Shown here: piece after piece, positions 50,515 to 58,741 of the stretch
Numbering within the stretch: position 1 is the stretch's first letter
How the letters are laid out: each line of letters opens with the position of its first letter
Source: an uncultured Acidimicrobiales bacterium
GTDB taxonomy: Bacteria > Actinomycetota > Acidimicrobiia > Acidimicrobiales > SHLQ01
DNA: 59,083 nucleotides
Assembly (NCBI GenBank): GCA_938041035.1
Contig: CALHYX010000011.1
Coordinates: 1-59,083, forward strand
Direction: 5' to 3'
Made by a program: the position numbers and the translations under genes
Notes under the pieces: generated by a model
What the model was told of the DNA's origin: nothing
Databases searched by the model: none
The model's input: the letters and a program-made list of their open reading frames with translations, nothing else

Positions 50515-51384
50515 TCAGTCGTAGATGGTGAGCAGGCTCTCGCGGGCGGGGGGAGGTTGCCGGTTGCGGATGGAGTCGAGCCGGTCGTTCATGGCCGGGG
50601 TGAAGTCCTCGTCGGTGAACACCCAGAACGACTTGTCGAGAACCGCCTGATGGACGAGGTCGGCCACATGGTCGGGCGACTTGGCGTTGGCGATCACCAG
50701 GTCGAGCATCGCCGCTCGTTCCTGTTGCTCCTCGGCCGTCGGCTCCTCCGGGAGGATCGGGGTCGAAAGATGCTCGGGTCGGTTGCGGTCCGACATGAAG
50801 ATGTTGGTCATCACCAGCCCGGGGCACAGGCAGGTGACCCCGACCTGGGACCCGTCGTCTCGCAGCTCCGCGTACAGCGTTTCGGCGATCGTGACCGCCG
50901 CGTGTTTGGTCACGTTGTAGGGCCCCATCGACGGGTAGGACAGATGCCCGGCCACCGACGCGGTGATGAGCACGTGACCGTCGTCTTGTTCCTTCAACGC
51001 TGGAAGAAACTCTGCCAGCCCGTGGATGATGCCCCACAGGTTGACGTTGAGGGTCCACTCCCAGTCCTCCGTCGTGAGGGTGTCGATTCGGCCGTTACCC
51101 CCGCCGACGCCGGCGTTGAGGCAAACGAGGTGGGCAGCGCCGAACGCCTGGTTCGTCGCTTCCATGAGGGCGGTGTGGTCGGCTCGTTTGCCCACGTCGC
51201 CGACGACGCCGACAACCGAGGCGCCTGCCTCGGTGAGCTCGGCGACGGTGGCATCGAGGGCCGGTTCCTCGATGTCGGCCAACACGATGTTCATCCCGGC
51301 GGCGGCAAACCGGGTGGCAAACGACTTGCCCATACCGCTGGCACCGCCGGTGATAACCGCGGTCTTTCCCGTTAGGTCCTGCAC
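50515..51384 (-). CDS. Short-chain dehydrogenase/reductase
   Basis: 289 aa. Classical SDR: nucleotide motif TGGASGMGKS (about 12-21), NAGVGG, and catalytic Ser/Tyr/Lys in ITASVAGH, then YNVTKHA (Tyr and Lys four apart). LADIEEP with Asp38-like residue favours NAD. The last 70 residues are a longer tail than in the shortest family members. The GTG at 51384 has a clear Shine-Dalgarno (AGAGGAG). Substrate unknown. The 204-nt gap to the divergent glycosyltransferase gene holds no other gene. Confidence 0.92.
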   Translation of the reverse strand: MQDLTGKTAVITGGASGMGKSFATRFAAAGMNIVLADIEEPALDATVAELTEAGASVVGVVGDVGKRADHTALMEATNQAFGAAHLVCLNAGVGGGNGRIDTLTTEDWEWTLNVNLWGIIHGLAEFLPALKEQDDGHVLITASVAGHLSYPSMGPYNVTKHAAVTIAETLYAELRDDGSQVGVTCLCPGLVMTNIFMSDRNRPEHLSTPILPEEPTAEEQQERAAMLDLVIANAKSPDHVADLVHQAVLDKSFWVFTDEDFTPAMNDRLDSIRNRQPPPARESLLTIYD

Positions 51385-51588
51385 GTGGTTGCTCCTCTGG
51401 TGCTCTCGGCCTGCTCATCGTCCCTGGCGCAGATCGGGCCCCATCATTGTTGACCACACCGTTTCGGGCGAGTTCGCCCCTGCCGGGTGCCGGTGCAGAA
51501 AACCCGCAGCCCGTTCGATGATCTCGGGCTCAACCGGCGACCGCAGGTTGCCGATGGTGAACGTACGACCGTCCAGAGAGGACCAACG

Positions 51589-52782
51589 ATGGCTTTTGAG
51601 GCCAACCCCGTTCGCATCGGCCTAGTCTCGGCGTTTCCCCCAGGTCGAAACAGCCTCAATGAGTTCGGCTGGCACGTGGCTCGCCACCTTGCCCCCAAGC
51701 CTGAGGTCGACAGTGTGGTGTTGTACGCCGACGCCACCGATGCCGGAGCACCGACGCCGCTCGACAAGGTCGAAGCCGAGGTGTGCTGGTCGTTCAACGA
51801 CGTGCGCAACCCGTTGCGCATCGCCCGAGCAGTCCGTCGTACCCGGCCGGATGCCGTGCTTTTGAACCTGCAGTTCGCGACCTTTGGCGACCGGCGCATC
51901 CCCGGAGGCATGGGTCTTCTCACTCCCGCCCTCCTGAAGCTCATGGGTGTCCCCACCGCCGTGATCCTCCACAACCTGGTCGAGAACGTCGACATGGAGG
52001 ACGCCGGCTTCGCCGGCAATCCCGTGGTCGCTCGGCTGATGACCCTCGCCGGCCGAATGTTGACCCGGCTCATGCTCCGCGCCGACTACGTGGCGCTCAC
52101 GATTCCCCGGTACGTCGAACTCCTCGAGGAACGCTACGGCGCCACCAACGTGCTGCTCGCGCCGCACGGTTCGTTCGAGGAGATCGCCGAGCCGTCGTTC
52201 GGCACCGTTCCGGGCCCCCGGAAGCTGCTCGCCTTCGGCAAGTGGGGGACCTACAAGACGGTCGACGTGCTGATCGAGGCCTACCGACTGTTGATCGAGC
52301 GGGGCTACGACGACGTCGAAGTCGTGATCGCCGGTACCGACAGCCCCAACTCGCCCGGGTATCTCGCGGGTGTCGCGGCCGGTTGCTCCGACCTGCCGGG
52401 AGTGACCTTCACCGGGTACGTCGAGGAGGAAGATGTCGCCGGCCTGTTCTCCAGCGCCGCGGCAACCGTGTTCCCGTACAGCAGCACGACGGGGAGTTCC
52501 GGCGTGTTGCACCAGGCGGGTTCGTACGGTCGAGCCGCGGTGTTGCCCGAGATCGGTGACTTCGTCGAGGTCATCGAGGAGGAGGGCTTCGTCGGCTCGT
52601 ACTTTCAGCCCGCGGACCCGGCCAGCCTGGCCGACGCGATCGCCAAGCTTCTCGATGACGAGTCGCTGGTCGAAGAACACGGACGACGCAACTTCGCGGC
52701 CGCGACCGGTATCCCCATCGCCGAGGTGCTCGACTGGCACCTGATCCATCTCGAGCCGTTGGTGAATGCCCGCCGTGGCTGA
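51589..52782 (+). CDS. Glycosyltransferase (GT-B, family 4-like)
   Basis: 397 aa from the ATG at 51589 (AGAGAGGA upstream). N-terminal acceptor domain with LVSAFPPGRNSLNEFGWHVA, in pieces SAFPPGRNSLNEF; C-terminal donor domain with LAFGKWGTYKTVDVLIEAY, in pieces FGKWGTYKTVD, and VFPYSSTTGSSGVLHQAGSYG, in pieces PYSSTTGSSGV, the nucleotide-sugar contact. It transfers a sugar to a lipid-linked or polymer acceptor in the cytoplasm. First gene of the polysaccharide set; it overlaps the flippase by 17 nt. Confidence 0.88.
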   Translation: MAFEANPVRIGLVSAFPPGRNSLNEFGWHVARHLAPKPEVDSVVLYADATDAGAPTPLDKVEAEVCWSFNDVRNPLRIARAVRRTRPDAVLLNLQFATFGDRRIPGGMGLLTPALLKLMGVPTAVILHNLVENVDMEDAGFAGNPVVARLMTLAGRMLTRLMLRADYVALTIPRYVELLEERYGATNVLLAPHGSFEEIAEPSFGTVPGPRKLLAFGKWGTYKTVDVLIEAYRLLIERGYDDVEVVIAGTDSPNSPGYLAGVAAGCSDLPGVTFTGYVEEEDVAGLFSSAAATVFPYSSTTGSSGVLHQAGSYGRAAVLPEIGDFVEVIEEEGFVGSYFQPADPASLADAIAKLLDDESLVEEHGRRNFAAATGIPIAEVLDWHLIHLEPLVNARRG

Positions 52783-54145
52783 CGCCAGCGCGCCTGGCGA
52801 ACCACCCGCCCGCGGTGCCACCCCGGATGTCGCGGAACGCACATCGGGATCAGCGTTGCTCACCGGTGGCGGCATCCTCGCAGTCGCCATGTTGCTGGCA
52901 AACGGCGGCAACTACCTTCTCAACCTGGTGCTCGGTCGGTGGTTGACCCCGTCGGCGTTCGCGGACGCGAACCTGATGGTCACCCTCATGCTCCTGGTCA
53001 CCGCGGTGGCGGTCAGTCTCCAACTCGTGGCCGCCCGTTTCGGTGGCATTCACCAGGCCGCCGGAACCGATGCACGCGCCGACGCGCTCGCGAGAGACCT
53101 CGAACGCAAGGCCGCGGTTGGCGGGGTCGCCCTCGCCCTGGCGTTCGTCGCGGGAGCCGGGTTCTGGTCCGACTTCTTTCGCACCGAGTCGGCGTGGCCG
53201 TTCGTCATTCTGGGTGTCGGCATGCCCTTCTACCTGGTGCAGGCCGTCGGTCGAGGCATCCTCCAGGGCCGATTGATCTTCGGGCGCCTCGCCGCCACGT
53301 TTGTCGTCGAGATGGTGGTGCGAGTCGGGGTCGGCCTCGGGCTGGTCGCCGCCGGGGCTGGCGTCGAGGGCGCGACCGCCGGCCTCACCGTCTCGTTCGT
53401 TGCCACCTGGCTCGTCGTGCGCCGCTGGAGTGGGCCGTGGGCTCCGGGAACGCCGACCCGAGGAGAGCGACGCGATCTGCGGGTGTACATCGGGCCGGTC
53501 GCGGTGTTGTTGCTCGGCCAAATCGTGATCAACAACGGCGACGTGCTGGTCGTCAAACGGTTCTTCAGCGGTGACGACGCCGGGGTGTATGCGGCGATCG
53601 CCCTGATCGGACGCGCCGTGTTCTTCCTGAGCTGGTCGGCGGTCACCACGTTGTTCCCGGCGGTCGCCCAGCGCGAGGAGGCCGGTCATTCCTCCGGCGG
53701 ATTGCTGCTCGGTGGTGTCGTTGTCGTGTCGGCCATCTGTGCGGGCATGGTGGGCGGCGTCGCGATTTTTGGCGACCTGTTCCTCACCGGGGCCCTCGGT
53801 GACGAGTACTCAGGGGTTGGATCACTGCTGATCCGTTACGCGATCGCCACGAGCTTCTTCGCGGTTGCGAACCTCATCGTCAGCCACCACCTGTCGGCCG
53901 GTCGGGTGCGGGAGGCCTGGATCCTGCTTGCGGGCGGGGTGCTGCAAACCGTTCTGTTGCTCACTCGCCATGGCGACATGCTCGAGGTCATCTACGACCA
54001 GATGATCGCCATGGGCATTCTCCTGGTGGCCGTGGCGGTATCGAGTCTTGTCCCGACGGCGGGTCAGCTCAGGGATTCACCGAATCGGCCGAAGGAAAAC
54101 CAAACCGACGGGTCCGAGCGAACCGTCGCCGCCGCCAGTCAGTAG
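52766..54145 (+). CDS. Polysaccharide flippase (MOP superfamily, PST type)
   Basis: 459 aa with 12-14 hydrophobic segments and the family pattern ILAVAMLLANGGNYLLNLVLGRWLTP near the N-terminus, in pieces AMLLANGGNYLLNLVLGR. It flips lipid-linked sugars across the membrane. Start overlaps the glycosyltransferase gene; followed after 10 nt by the GT2 gene with AGAGG in between. Together with the other two genes it makes a surface-glycan unit. Confidence 0.85.
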   Translation: MPAVADASAPGEPPARGATPDVAERTSGSALLTGGGILAVAMLLANGGNYLLNLVLGRWLTPSAFADANLMVTLMLLVTAVAVSLQLVAARFGGIHQAAGTDARADALARDLERKAAVGGVALALAFVAGAGFWSDFFRTESAWPFVILGVGMPFYLVQAVGRGILQGRLIFGRLAATFVVEMVVRVGVGLGLVAAGAGVEGATAGLTVSFVATWLVVRRWSGPWAPGTPTRGERRDLRVYIGPVAVLLLGQIVINNGDVLVVKRFFSGDDAGVYAAIALIGRAVFFLSWSAVTTLFPAVAQREEAGHSSGGLLLGGVVVVSAICAGMVGGVAIFGDLFLTGALGDEYSGVGSLLIRYAIATSFFAVANLIVSHHLSAGRVREAWILLAGGVLQTVLLLTRHGDMLEVIYDQMIAMGILLVAVAVSSLVPTAGQLRDSPNRPKENQTDGSERTVAAASQ

Positions 54146-54155
54146 AGGCCTCGCC

Positions 54156-54968
54156 ATGGAGAACTATCGCCGTTGGGCATCAGAGCCGCTGACCGGTCCT
54201 CCGGTCGTGAGCGTCGTGATTCCCGCCTACAACGAAGAGTGGCGCATCGTTCCCACCATTGGTGCGATCGCGTCCCACATGAGCTCGCGCCGCGACACCT
54301 GGGAGCTCATCGTCGCCGACGATGGTTCCACCGACACCACGTGCGAGCTCATCCGGGAGCTCGGCCTGGTCAACCTCCGACTCCTCGAGGCCGAAGAGAA
54401 CGGTGGCAAGGGCAGCGCCGTCCGGCGGGGCATGCTCGCCGCACGCGGCGACTACGTGTTGTTCGCCGATGCCGATCAGTCGACCCCGATCGAACAGTTC
54501 GACCTCCTGCTCGAACAGATCGTGGGTGGAGCCGCCGATGTGGTGGTCGGGTCCCGCTCGGCCGAAGGGGCCGACGTCGCCCACAAGTCGCCGGTGCGAA
54601 AGATTTTCAGCGCCGGACTCAACACCATTGTTCGCCGCGGCTTTGGCCTCGACCTCTCCGACACCCAGTGTGGCTTCAAACTCTTCACCGCCGACGCGGC
54701 CCACCGGCTCTTCCACCTGCAACAGATCGACGGCTTCTCGTTCGATCTCGAAATTCTGTACATCGCCCAGCGGCTCGGTATGAAGATCGCCGAGGTGCCG
54801 GTGGGCTGGGTCGATGCGCCTGGATCCACGGTCGATGCCGGAAAGGTCGCACTGCGGTTCTTCACCGACTTCGCCCGAATCCGGATCGCCGACGCTCGGG
54901 GAATCTATCGCCGAACGGTTCCTGCTCGAGCACGAGACTCGGCGACCGGGGCGCGCACCGCGGCCTAG
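54156..54968 (+). CDS. Glycosyltransferase family 2 (dolichyl/polyprenyl-phosphate glycosyltransferase-like)
   Basis: 270 aa from the ATG at 54156. GT-A fold with VVIPAYNEEWRI, DDGSTD (nucleotide contact), DADQSTP (DxD-like), GSRSAEGA and CGFKLFT, the order seen in dolichyl-phosphate glucosyl/mannosyltransferases. It would load a sugar on polyprenyl phosphate at the inner membrane. No C-terminal membrane helices are visible. Followed at 62 nt by the anti-sigma antagonist gene. Confidence 0.9.
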   Translation: MENYRRWASEPLTGPPVVSVVIPAYNEEWRIVPTIGAIASHMSSRRDTWELIVADDGSTDTTCELIRELGLVNLRLLEAEENGGKGSAVRRGMLAARGDYVLFADADQSTPIEQFDLLLEQIVGGAADVVVGSRSAEGADVAHKSPVRKIFSAGLNTIVRRGFGLDLSDTQCGFKLFTADAAHRLFHLQQIDGFSFDLEILYIAQRLGMKIAEVPVGWVDAPGSTVDAGKVALRFFTDFARIRIADARGIYRRTVPARARDSATGARTAA

Positions 54969-55029
54969 CGATTCGCAGGGGCCGGAAAAGAAACAAGTAC
55001 CGGGTCAGGAACAGGGAGAGACACGAAAC

Positions 55030-55353
55030 ATGGAGATCACCATCGCAGAGCTGCAGGCGACCATCGCCGTCGCCGGTCGCTTCGACGCCAACGAAACCGA
55101 GGCGTTCGACTCGTTCGTCTCCGACCTGGTGGATGCGAATCAATGCTCGCTCGCGATCGAGCTGTCGCAGGTCAACTTCATCGACTCGACCGCACTCGCG
55201 TCGCTGGTGACGCTCATGAAGCGGTGCCGCGAACGGGGCGGCGACCTCGTCCTCGTCGACCCGTCCGAACCGCTGCGGGTGATCCTGGAACTGACCGCGC
55301 TCGACCAGGCGTTCACGGTCATCCTGGGCGATGGCAACTCCGCTGCTGCCTGA
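55030..55353 (+). CDS. STAS-domain anti-sigma factor antagonist
   Basis: 107 aa, start ATG at 55030 with GGGAGAG 11 nt upstream. The phosphorylated Ser is in FIDSTALA (about residue 54), as in SpoIIAA/RsbV. Its dephosphorylated form binds the anti-sigma ATPase and frees the sigma factor. Overlaps the SpoIIE gene by 23 nt. C-terminal DGNSAAA tail. Part of a five-gene partner-switch operon. Confidence 0.92.
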   Translation: MEITIAELQATIAVAGRFDANETEAFDSFVSDLVDANQCSLAIELSQVNFIDSTALASLVTLMKRCRERGGDLVLVDPSEPLRVILELTALDQAFTVILGDGNSAAA

Positions 55354-56836
55354 TTCCTCGTCCCCGGCAAACACCGCCGTCGGCGAGCTCTTGTCGACGC
55401 TCGCGGCCGCGTGGGTCGCCGATGGCGCCGCCGCCGGGTACGGCCTGCTCGAGGCGGGCGAAGTCCTGCCTTTGGCCGGAGTGATCGACCCCGATGGCCC
55501 GATGACCGAGCGGGTTCTCGACATGCCCGGTGGCGAGATGACGGTCCTGATCTCCGGGGCGAAGCCCGGTGGCGGGCATCGTCTCGATGCCGAGGCGGCG
55601 CTGTTGTCCCACGCGATTCGGCGCGAGCACGCCGTTGCGCAGATGGCGGCGGCTCTGGTCGACGCTGATGATCAGAGCGTTGCCTTGTACGACCTGGCTC
55701 ATGCGGAGACGGCCGGCCTGGATGTGGCAACGGTGATGCTCGGTCTGGCCGCCGACGCCCGCCGAATTCTTGGCGCCGCGGCGGTCGTCGTGGCGGTGGC
55801 CGACGGGGCCATCGAGCTCGAACGTGTCGTCGACGGCGACGAGCGCGCCGGCGAACAAGGGGGGAGAGCCCTCGATGCCATCGAGGGAGACGGACTTCTT
55901 CGCGGCCGGGCGGGGGAGGCGGGCGATGTCGTCGTCATTCGTTTCTCTCGCAGCACCGATCTTTCGATGGCGGTCGTTTCTCGGGCCGACCGGCGGGCGA
56001 CGACGCCGTGGCGCCAACTGGCAAGAGCGGTCGCGGCCCACGGCTCGGATCGCGTCGACGTCGCAGTCCTCCACGCCCGCGCGGTCGAACAGGCGGTCAT
56101 CCAGCGAGATGTCGAGGTTGCCGCCCGCCTGGCGGCCCAGTCGATGCCCACCGCACCCCCGCTGGTGGACGGGCTCGATGTGGCCGGCCGCAGCGACCCG
56201 GCCCGGCTGGCCGGCGGCGACTTCTTTACCTACGTCGAGGTTGCCGACGGGCTCGTGTTCGCCGTCGGCGATGTCTCCGGCAAGGGGCTCGGCGCCGCAC
56301 TGGTGATGACCACCATGACTTCGGCAGTCCAAGCCGCCGCACTGCGGACGCAGGGACACGACCCCGCCGAGATCCTCGTCGCCGTCTCCACCGAGACCGC
56401 AGCCCACCTCTCCGACACCGGTATGTTCGTCACCATGGTGATCGGACACTGGAGCCCGGCATCGAGGCAACTTCGATTGGCGAACGCCGGACATTCCCCC
56501 GTGGTGTTCCTTCCCGCCGCCGCCGAACCGGTGGAGATCCCCGCCGATCATCCGCCCGTCGGGGTGCTGCCGATCGAGACGGCCGTGGCCCGAACCCTTG
56601 AATTCGGCGACGGAGACCGATTGGCGATGGGCAGCGACGGATTGGTGGAAGAGAGCGGAGTCGATGGCACCCAACTCGGGTCGGCCGCACTTGCCGCGCA
56701 GCTGCGAGCGGGACCGGCCGGCGAGTCGGCGATGGAGACCGTCGAGCGCTGCTTCGCCTACCTCGAGGAGTATGCGTGTTCGGCTGAACCGGCGGACGAT
56801 CGAACGTTGCTCATGGTTCGGGCGGTGCCTCGATGA
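55331..56836 (+). CDS. SpoIIE-type phosphatase, soluble, RsbU-like
   Basis: 501 aa without membrane segments. The N-terminal 250 residues look like two sensor-like regions (about 1-110, 120-245) with no clear GAF or PAS motif; the C-terminal PP2C-type domain (about 275-500) has GGDFFTYVEV, GDVSGKGLGA, GSDGLVEE and DDRTLLMVR. In the first motif the fifth position is Thr where GDFYD is common (the membrane phosphatase at 719 has GDFFD). It would dephosphorylate one of the two STAS proteins. Its start overlaps the STAS gene and its stop overlaps the next start. Confidence 0.88.
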   Translation: MATPLLPDSSSPANTAVGELLSTLAAAWVADGAAAGYGLLEAGEVLPLAGVIDPDGPMTERVLDMPGGEMTVLISGAKPGGGHRLDAEAALLSHAIRREHAVAQMAAALVDADDQSVALYDLAHAETAGLDVATVMLGLAADARRILGAAAVVVAVADGAIELERVVDGDERAGEQGGRALDAIEGDGLLRGRAGEAGDVVVIRFSRSTDLSMAVVSRADRRATTPWRQLARAVAAHGSDRVDVAVLHARAVEQAVIQRDVEVAARLAAQSMPTAPPLVDGLDVAGRSDPARLAGGDFFTYVEVADGLVFAVGDVSGKGLGAALVMTTMTSAVQAAALRTQGHDPAEILVAVSTETAAHLSDTGMFVTMVIGHWSPASRQLRLANAGHSPVVFLPAAAEPVEIPADHPPVGVLPIETAVARTLEFGDGDRLAMGSDGLVEESGVDGTQLGSAALAAQLRAGPAGESAMETVERCFAYLEEYACSAEPADDRTLLMVRAVPR

Positions 56837-57255
56837 GCGCGCCGGCCATAACCGTCGCTGCTGATCTGCTCTCGCTGCGAGAGGTTGGCCCGTGGCTGCA
56901 CACGTGGCTTCGGGCCGCCGGCGAAGAGGTCGCGTCTCTCGGAGCGCCGATGGAGCTGGGGCTGCAGGAACTCTGCGTGAATGTGGTCAACCACGCCTAC
57001 GGCGAGATCGACCCGGGTGTGGACGCCACGATCGACCTTGCCCTCGAGCGCTCGGAGGACGGTGTCACCTGCGTGGTTCGTGACCGAGGGAACCCCGCGC
57101 CGGTCGACCTGCTCGACCAGGCGGATCCGACCGAGGCGCAGGTGCACGGGTACGGCCTGATGATTCTTCGCCAGCTCACCGAAACCCTCCGCTACGAGCG
57201 CAACGGCGACGAAAACGTCTGGACGCTGACCTTTGCGGTGCCCGCCGCGGTGTGA
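56833..57255 (+). CDS. Anti-sigma factor kinase (RsbW/SpoIIAB-like HATPase)
   Basis: 140 aa. ATPase motifs are ELCVNVVNHAYG (N box), DRGNPAP (G1) and HGYGLMIL (G2), the order of GHKL anti-sigma kinases. It binds a sigma factor and phosphorylates STAS antagonists. The ATGA overlap with the SpoIIE gene shows coupling. The sigma factor itself is not in the window. Confidence 0.92.
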   Translation: MSAPAITVAADLLSLREVGPWLHTWLRAAGEEVASLGAPMELGLQELCVNVVNHAYGEIDPGVDATIDLALERSEDGVTCVVRDRGNPAPVDLLDQADPTEAQVHGYGLMILRQLTETLRYERNGDENVWTLTFAVPAAV

Positions 57256-57294
57256 GCCGTTTCAAGAACGGCTCGAGACGGTCGATAGAGAGCC

Positions 57295-57627
57295 ATGGAT
57301 GCCTCTCCCCAGCATGCGGCGGACGCCGCGGTCACGATCGTCCTCGAGGGGCGCCAGGATGCGGTCAACGCTCCGGCCCTGCGGTTTCGGTTGACCGATC
57401 ACATCGAAGCCGGCCAGGTCGACATCGTCGTCGACATGGCAGCCGCGGACTTTGTGGACAGCGCCGCGCTCGCCGCCCTCGTGCAGGGTATGAAGCGGTG
57501 CCGCGAACGCGGTGGTGATCTTTCCCTCGTCCTTCCCATCGATGAATCCGCGGCCCGCGTTTTCCGGTTGACCAAGTTCGATCAGGTGTTTCGAGTCCTG
57601 CCGGCCGGCGAGGCCCGGGTCGCCTGA
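57295..57627 (+). CDS. Second STAS-domain anti-sigma factor antagonist
   Basis: 110 aa. Phospho-Ser position in FVDSAALA (about residue 51), CRERGGDL as in the first STAS protein (both share MKRCRERGGDL at the same place), so the two are paralogues. Start 40 nt after the anti-sigma gene; its TGA overlaps the ATG of the response regulator by one nucleotide. Confidence 0.92.
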   Translation: MDASPQHAADAAVTIVLEGRQDAVNAPALRFRLTDHIEAGQVDIVVDMAAADFVDSAALAALVQGMKRCRERGGDLSLVLPIDESAARVFRLTKFDQVFRVLPAGEARVA

Positions 57628-58028
57628 TGGCTCGGGTCCTGGTGGCCGACGACGATCCGGTGTCGTTGCTGGTCGTTCGTCACCGGCTTGAGCAGATGGG
57701 CCACCGTGTGGTCGAAGCCCATGACGGGCGGGAAGCGCTGGCGGTGCTGAACGATTCGCCCGTTGATCTGGTGATCAGCGACCAGGAAATGCCGGGGCTG
57801 ACCGGCCTCGCCCTTCGGAACGAACTCGGAGACCGGCTCGCGTGCCCTTTCGTGTTGCTGACCGGCTGGGCGGACCGCTCCGAACTGGTCGATCTGCCCG
57901 GGGCCGACATGGTGGACGTCTATCTCACCAAACCGGTTTCGTCGGCTGCGCTCCACGATGCGCTGCACGGCCTCCTGGACGAAGCATCTCGAACTCGGAG
58001 CGCCGGGGATGAAAGGATCGGGTCATGA
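57627..58028 (+). CDS. Single-domain response regulator
   Basis: 133 aa. Receiver fold with the acidic pair in VADDDP (about 7-12), the phosphoacceptor Asp in VISDQEMPG (about 49-57), Thr in LLTGW and Lys in LTKP (about 103-106). No output domain, so it acts by protein contact, probably on the SpoIIE phosphatase or the STAS proteins. No sensor kinase is next to it. Start overlaps the STAS stop. Confidence 0.9.
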   Translation: MARVLVADDDPVSLLVVRHRLEQMGHRVVEAHDGREALAVLNDSPVDLVISDQEMPGLTGLALRNELGDRLACPFVLLTGWADRSELVDLPGADMVDVYLTKPVSSAALHDALHGLLDEASRTRSAGDERIGS

Positions 58029-58687
58029 CGAGCGCCCGCCCCGATGTGTTGGCCGCTGATCAGGGGTCGTTGCTGGCGCAGTTCACCCGCCCCCGCAGCC
58101 TGTTTCTCGCCAACATGGCGACCAAGATCATCCTGATTCTGCTACTGCTTCACGCGGTCGTGTTCCCGAATCTGCCGCAGTACGCCGGTAAGGGCATCGG
58201 TGCCCGGCTCGTGACCTATCCCATCTCCGCGTTGCTCGTCCCCATCATCTTCGTTGCGCTGGGCGCTCGGCGCCCGAAGCGCTACCCACACGTGATCGAC
58301 ATTTGTGTGGCTCTGCCGTTCCTGCTCGACACCCTGGGGAACGCGCTGAACCTGTTCGATGAGATCGACTGGTTCGACGATGCCATGCACTACATCAACT
58401 GGATTCCATGGACCCTGGCGTTCGGGTTCTTCCTGCGTTACCTCAAGTTGGGCCGGCTGAATGCGGCCTGCCTGGCGGCCGGTTACGGCGCGATCACCCA
58501 CATCCTGTGGGAGATCCTGGAGTACTTCGCCTTTATCAAGAGCAACCCCAACGAGTTCGATACCGCCTACACCGACACGCTGGGCGACCTGGCGCTGTCG
58601 TTGAGCGGGTCGGTGACCGCGGCGGTGCTGTTGGGGACCGTGTTGTGGAAGATCAGCGCGGTGCGCGACGACGAGATCGCGGCATAA
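58025..58687 (+). CDS. Membrane protein resembling DUF2238 (YjdF-like)
   Basis: 220 aa, ATGA overlapping the response-regulator stop. Six hydrophobic segments; the acidic loop pattern FDEIDWFDDAMHYINW, then AITHILWEILEYFAF and DTLGDLALSLSGS matches the DUF2238/YjdF type of predicted membrane proteins, with conserved Asp/His/Glu inside helices. Function unknown. Its place at the end of the anti-sigma operon suggests envelope stress output. Confidence 0.75.
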   Translation: MTSARPDVLAADQGSLLAQFTRPRSLFLANMATKIILILLLLHAVVFPNLPQYAGKGIGARLVTYPISALLVPIIFVALGARRPKRYPHVIDICVALPFLLDTLGNALNLFDEIDWFDDAMHYINWIPWTLAFGFFLRYLKLGRLNAACLAAGYGAITHILWEILEYFAFIKSNPNEFDTAYTDTLGDLALSLSGSVTAAVLLGTVLWKISAVRDDEIAA

Positions 58688-58729
58688 CCCGCGCTGGACG
58701 CGTTCGGTGGTCGGCTCGGGGATCGCTCC

Positions 58730-58735
58730 TAGGAT
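58730..58735 (+). promoter_or_regulatory. -10 box, leaderless-type promoter of the last gene
   Basis: TAGGAT, then TGATTC, then the GTG at 58742; 6-nt spacing and no Shine-Dalgarno. Confidence 0.5.
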
Positions 58736-58741
58736 TGATTC

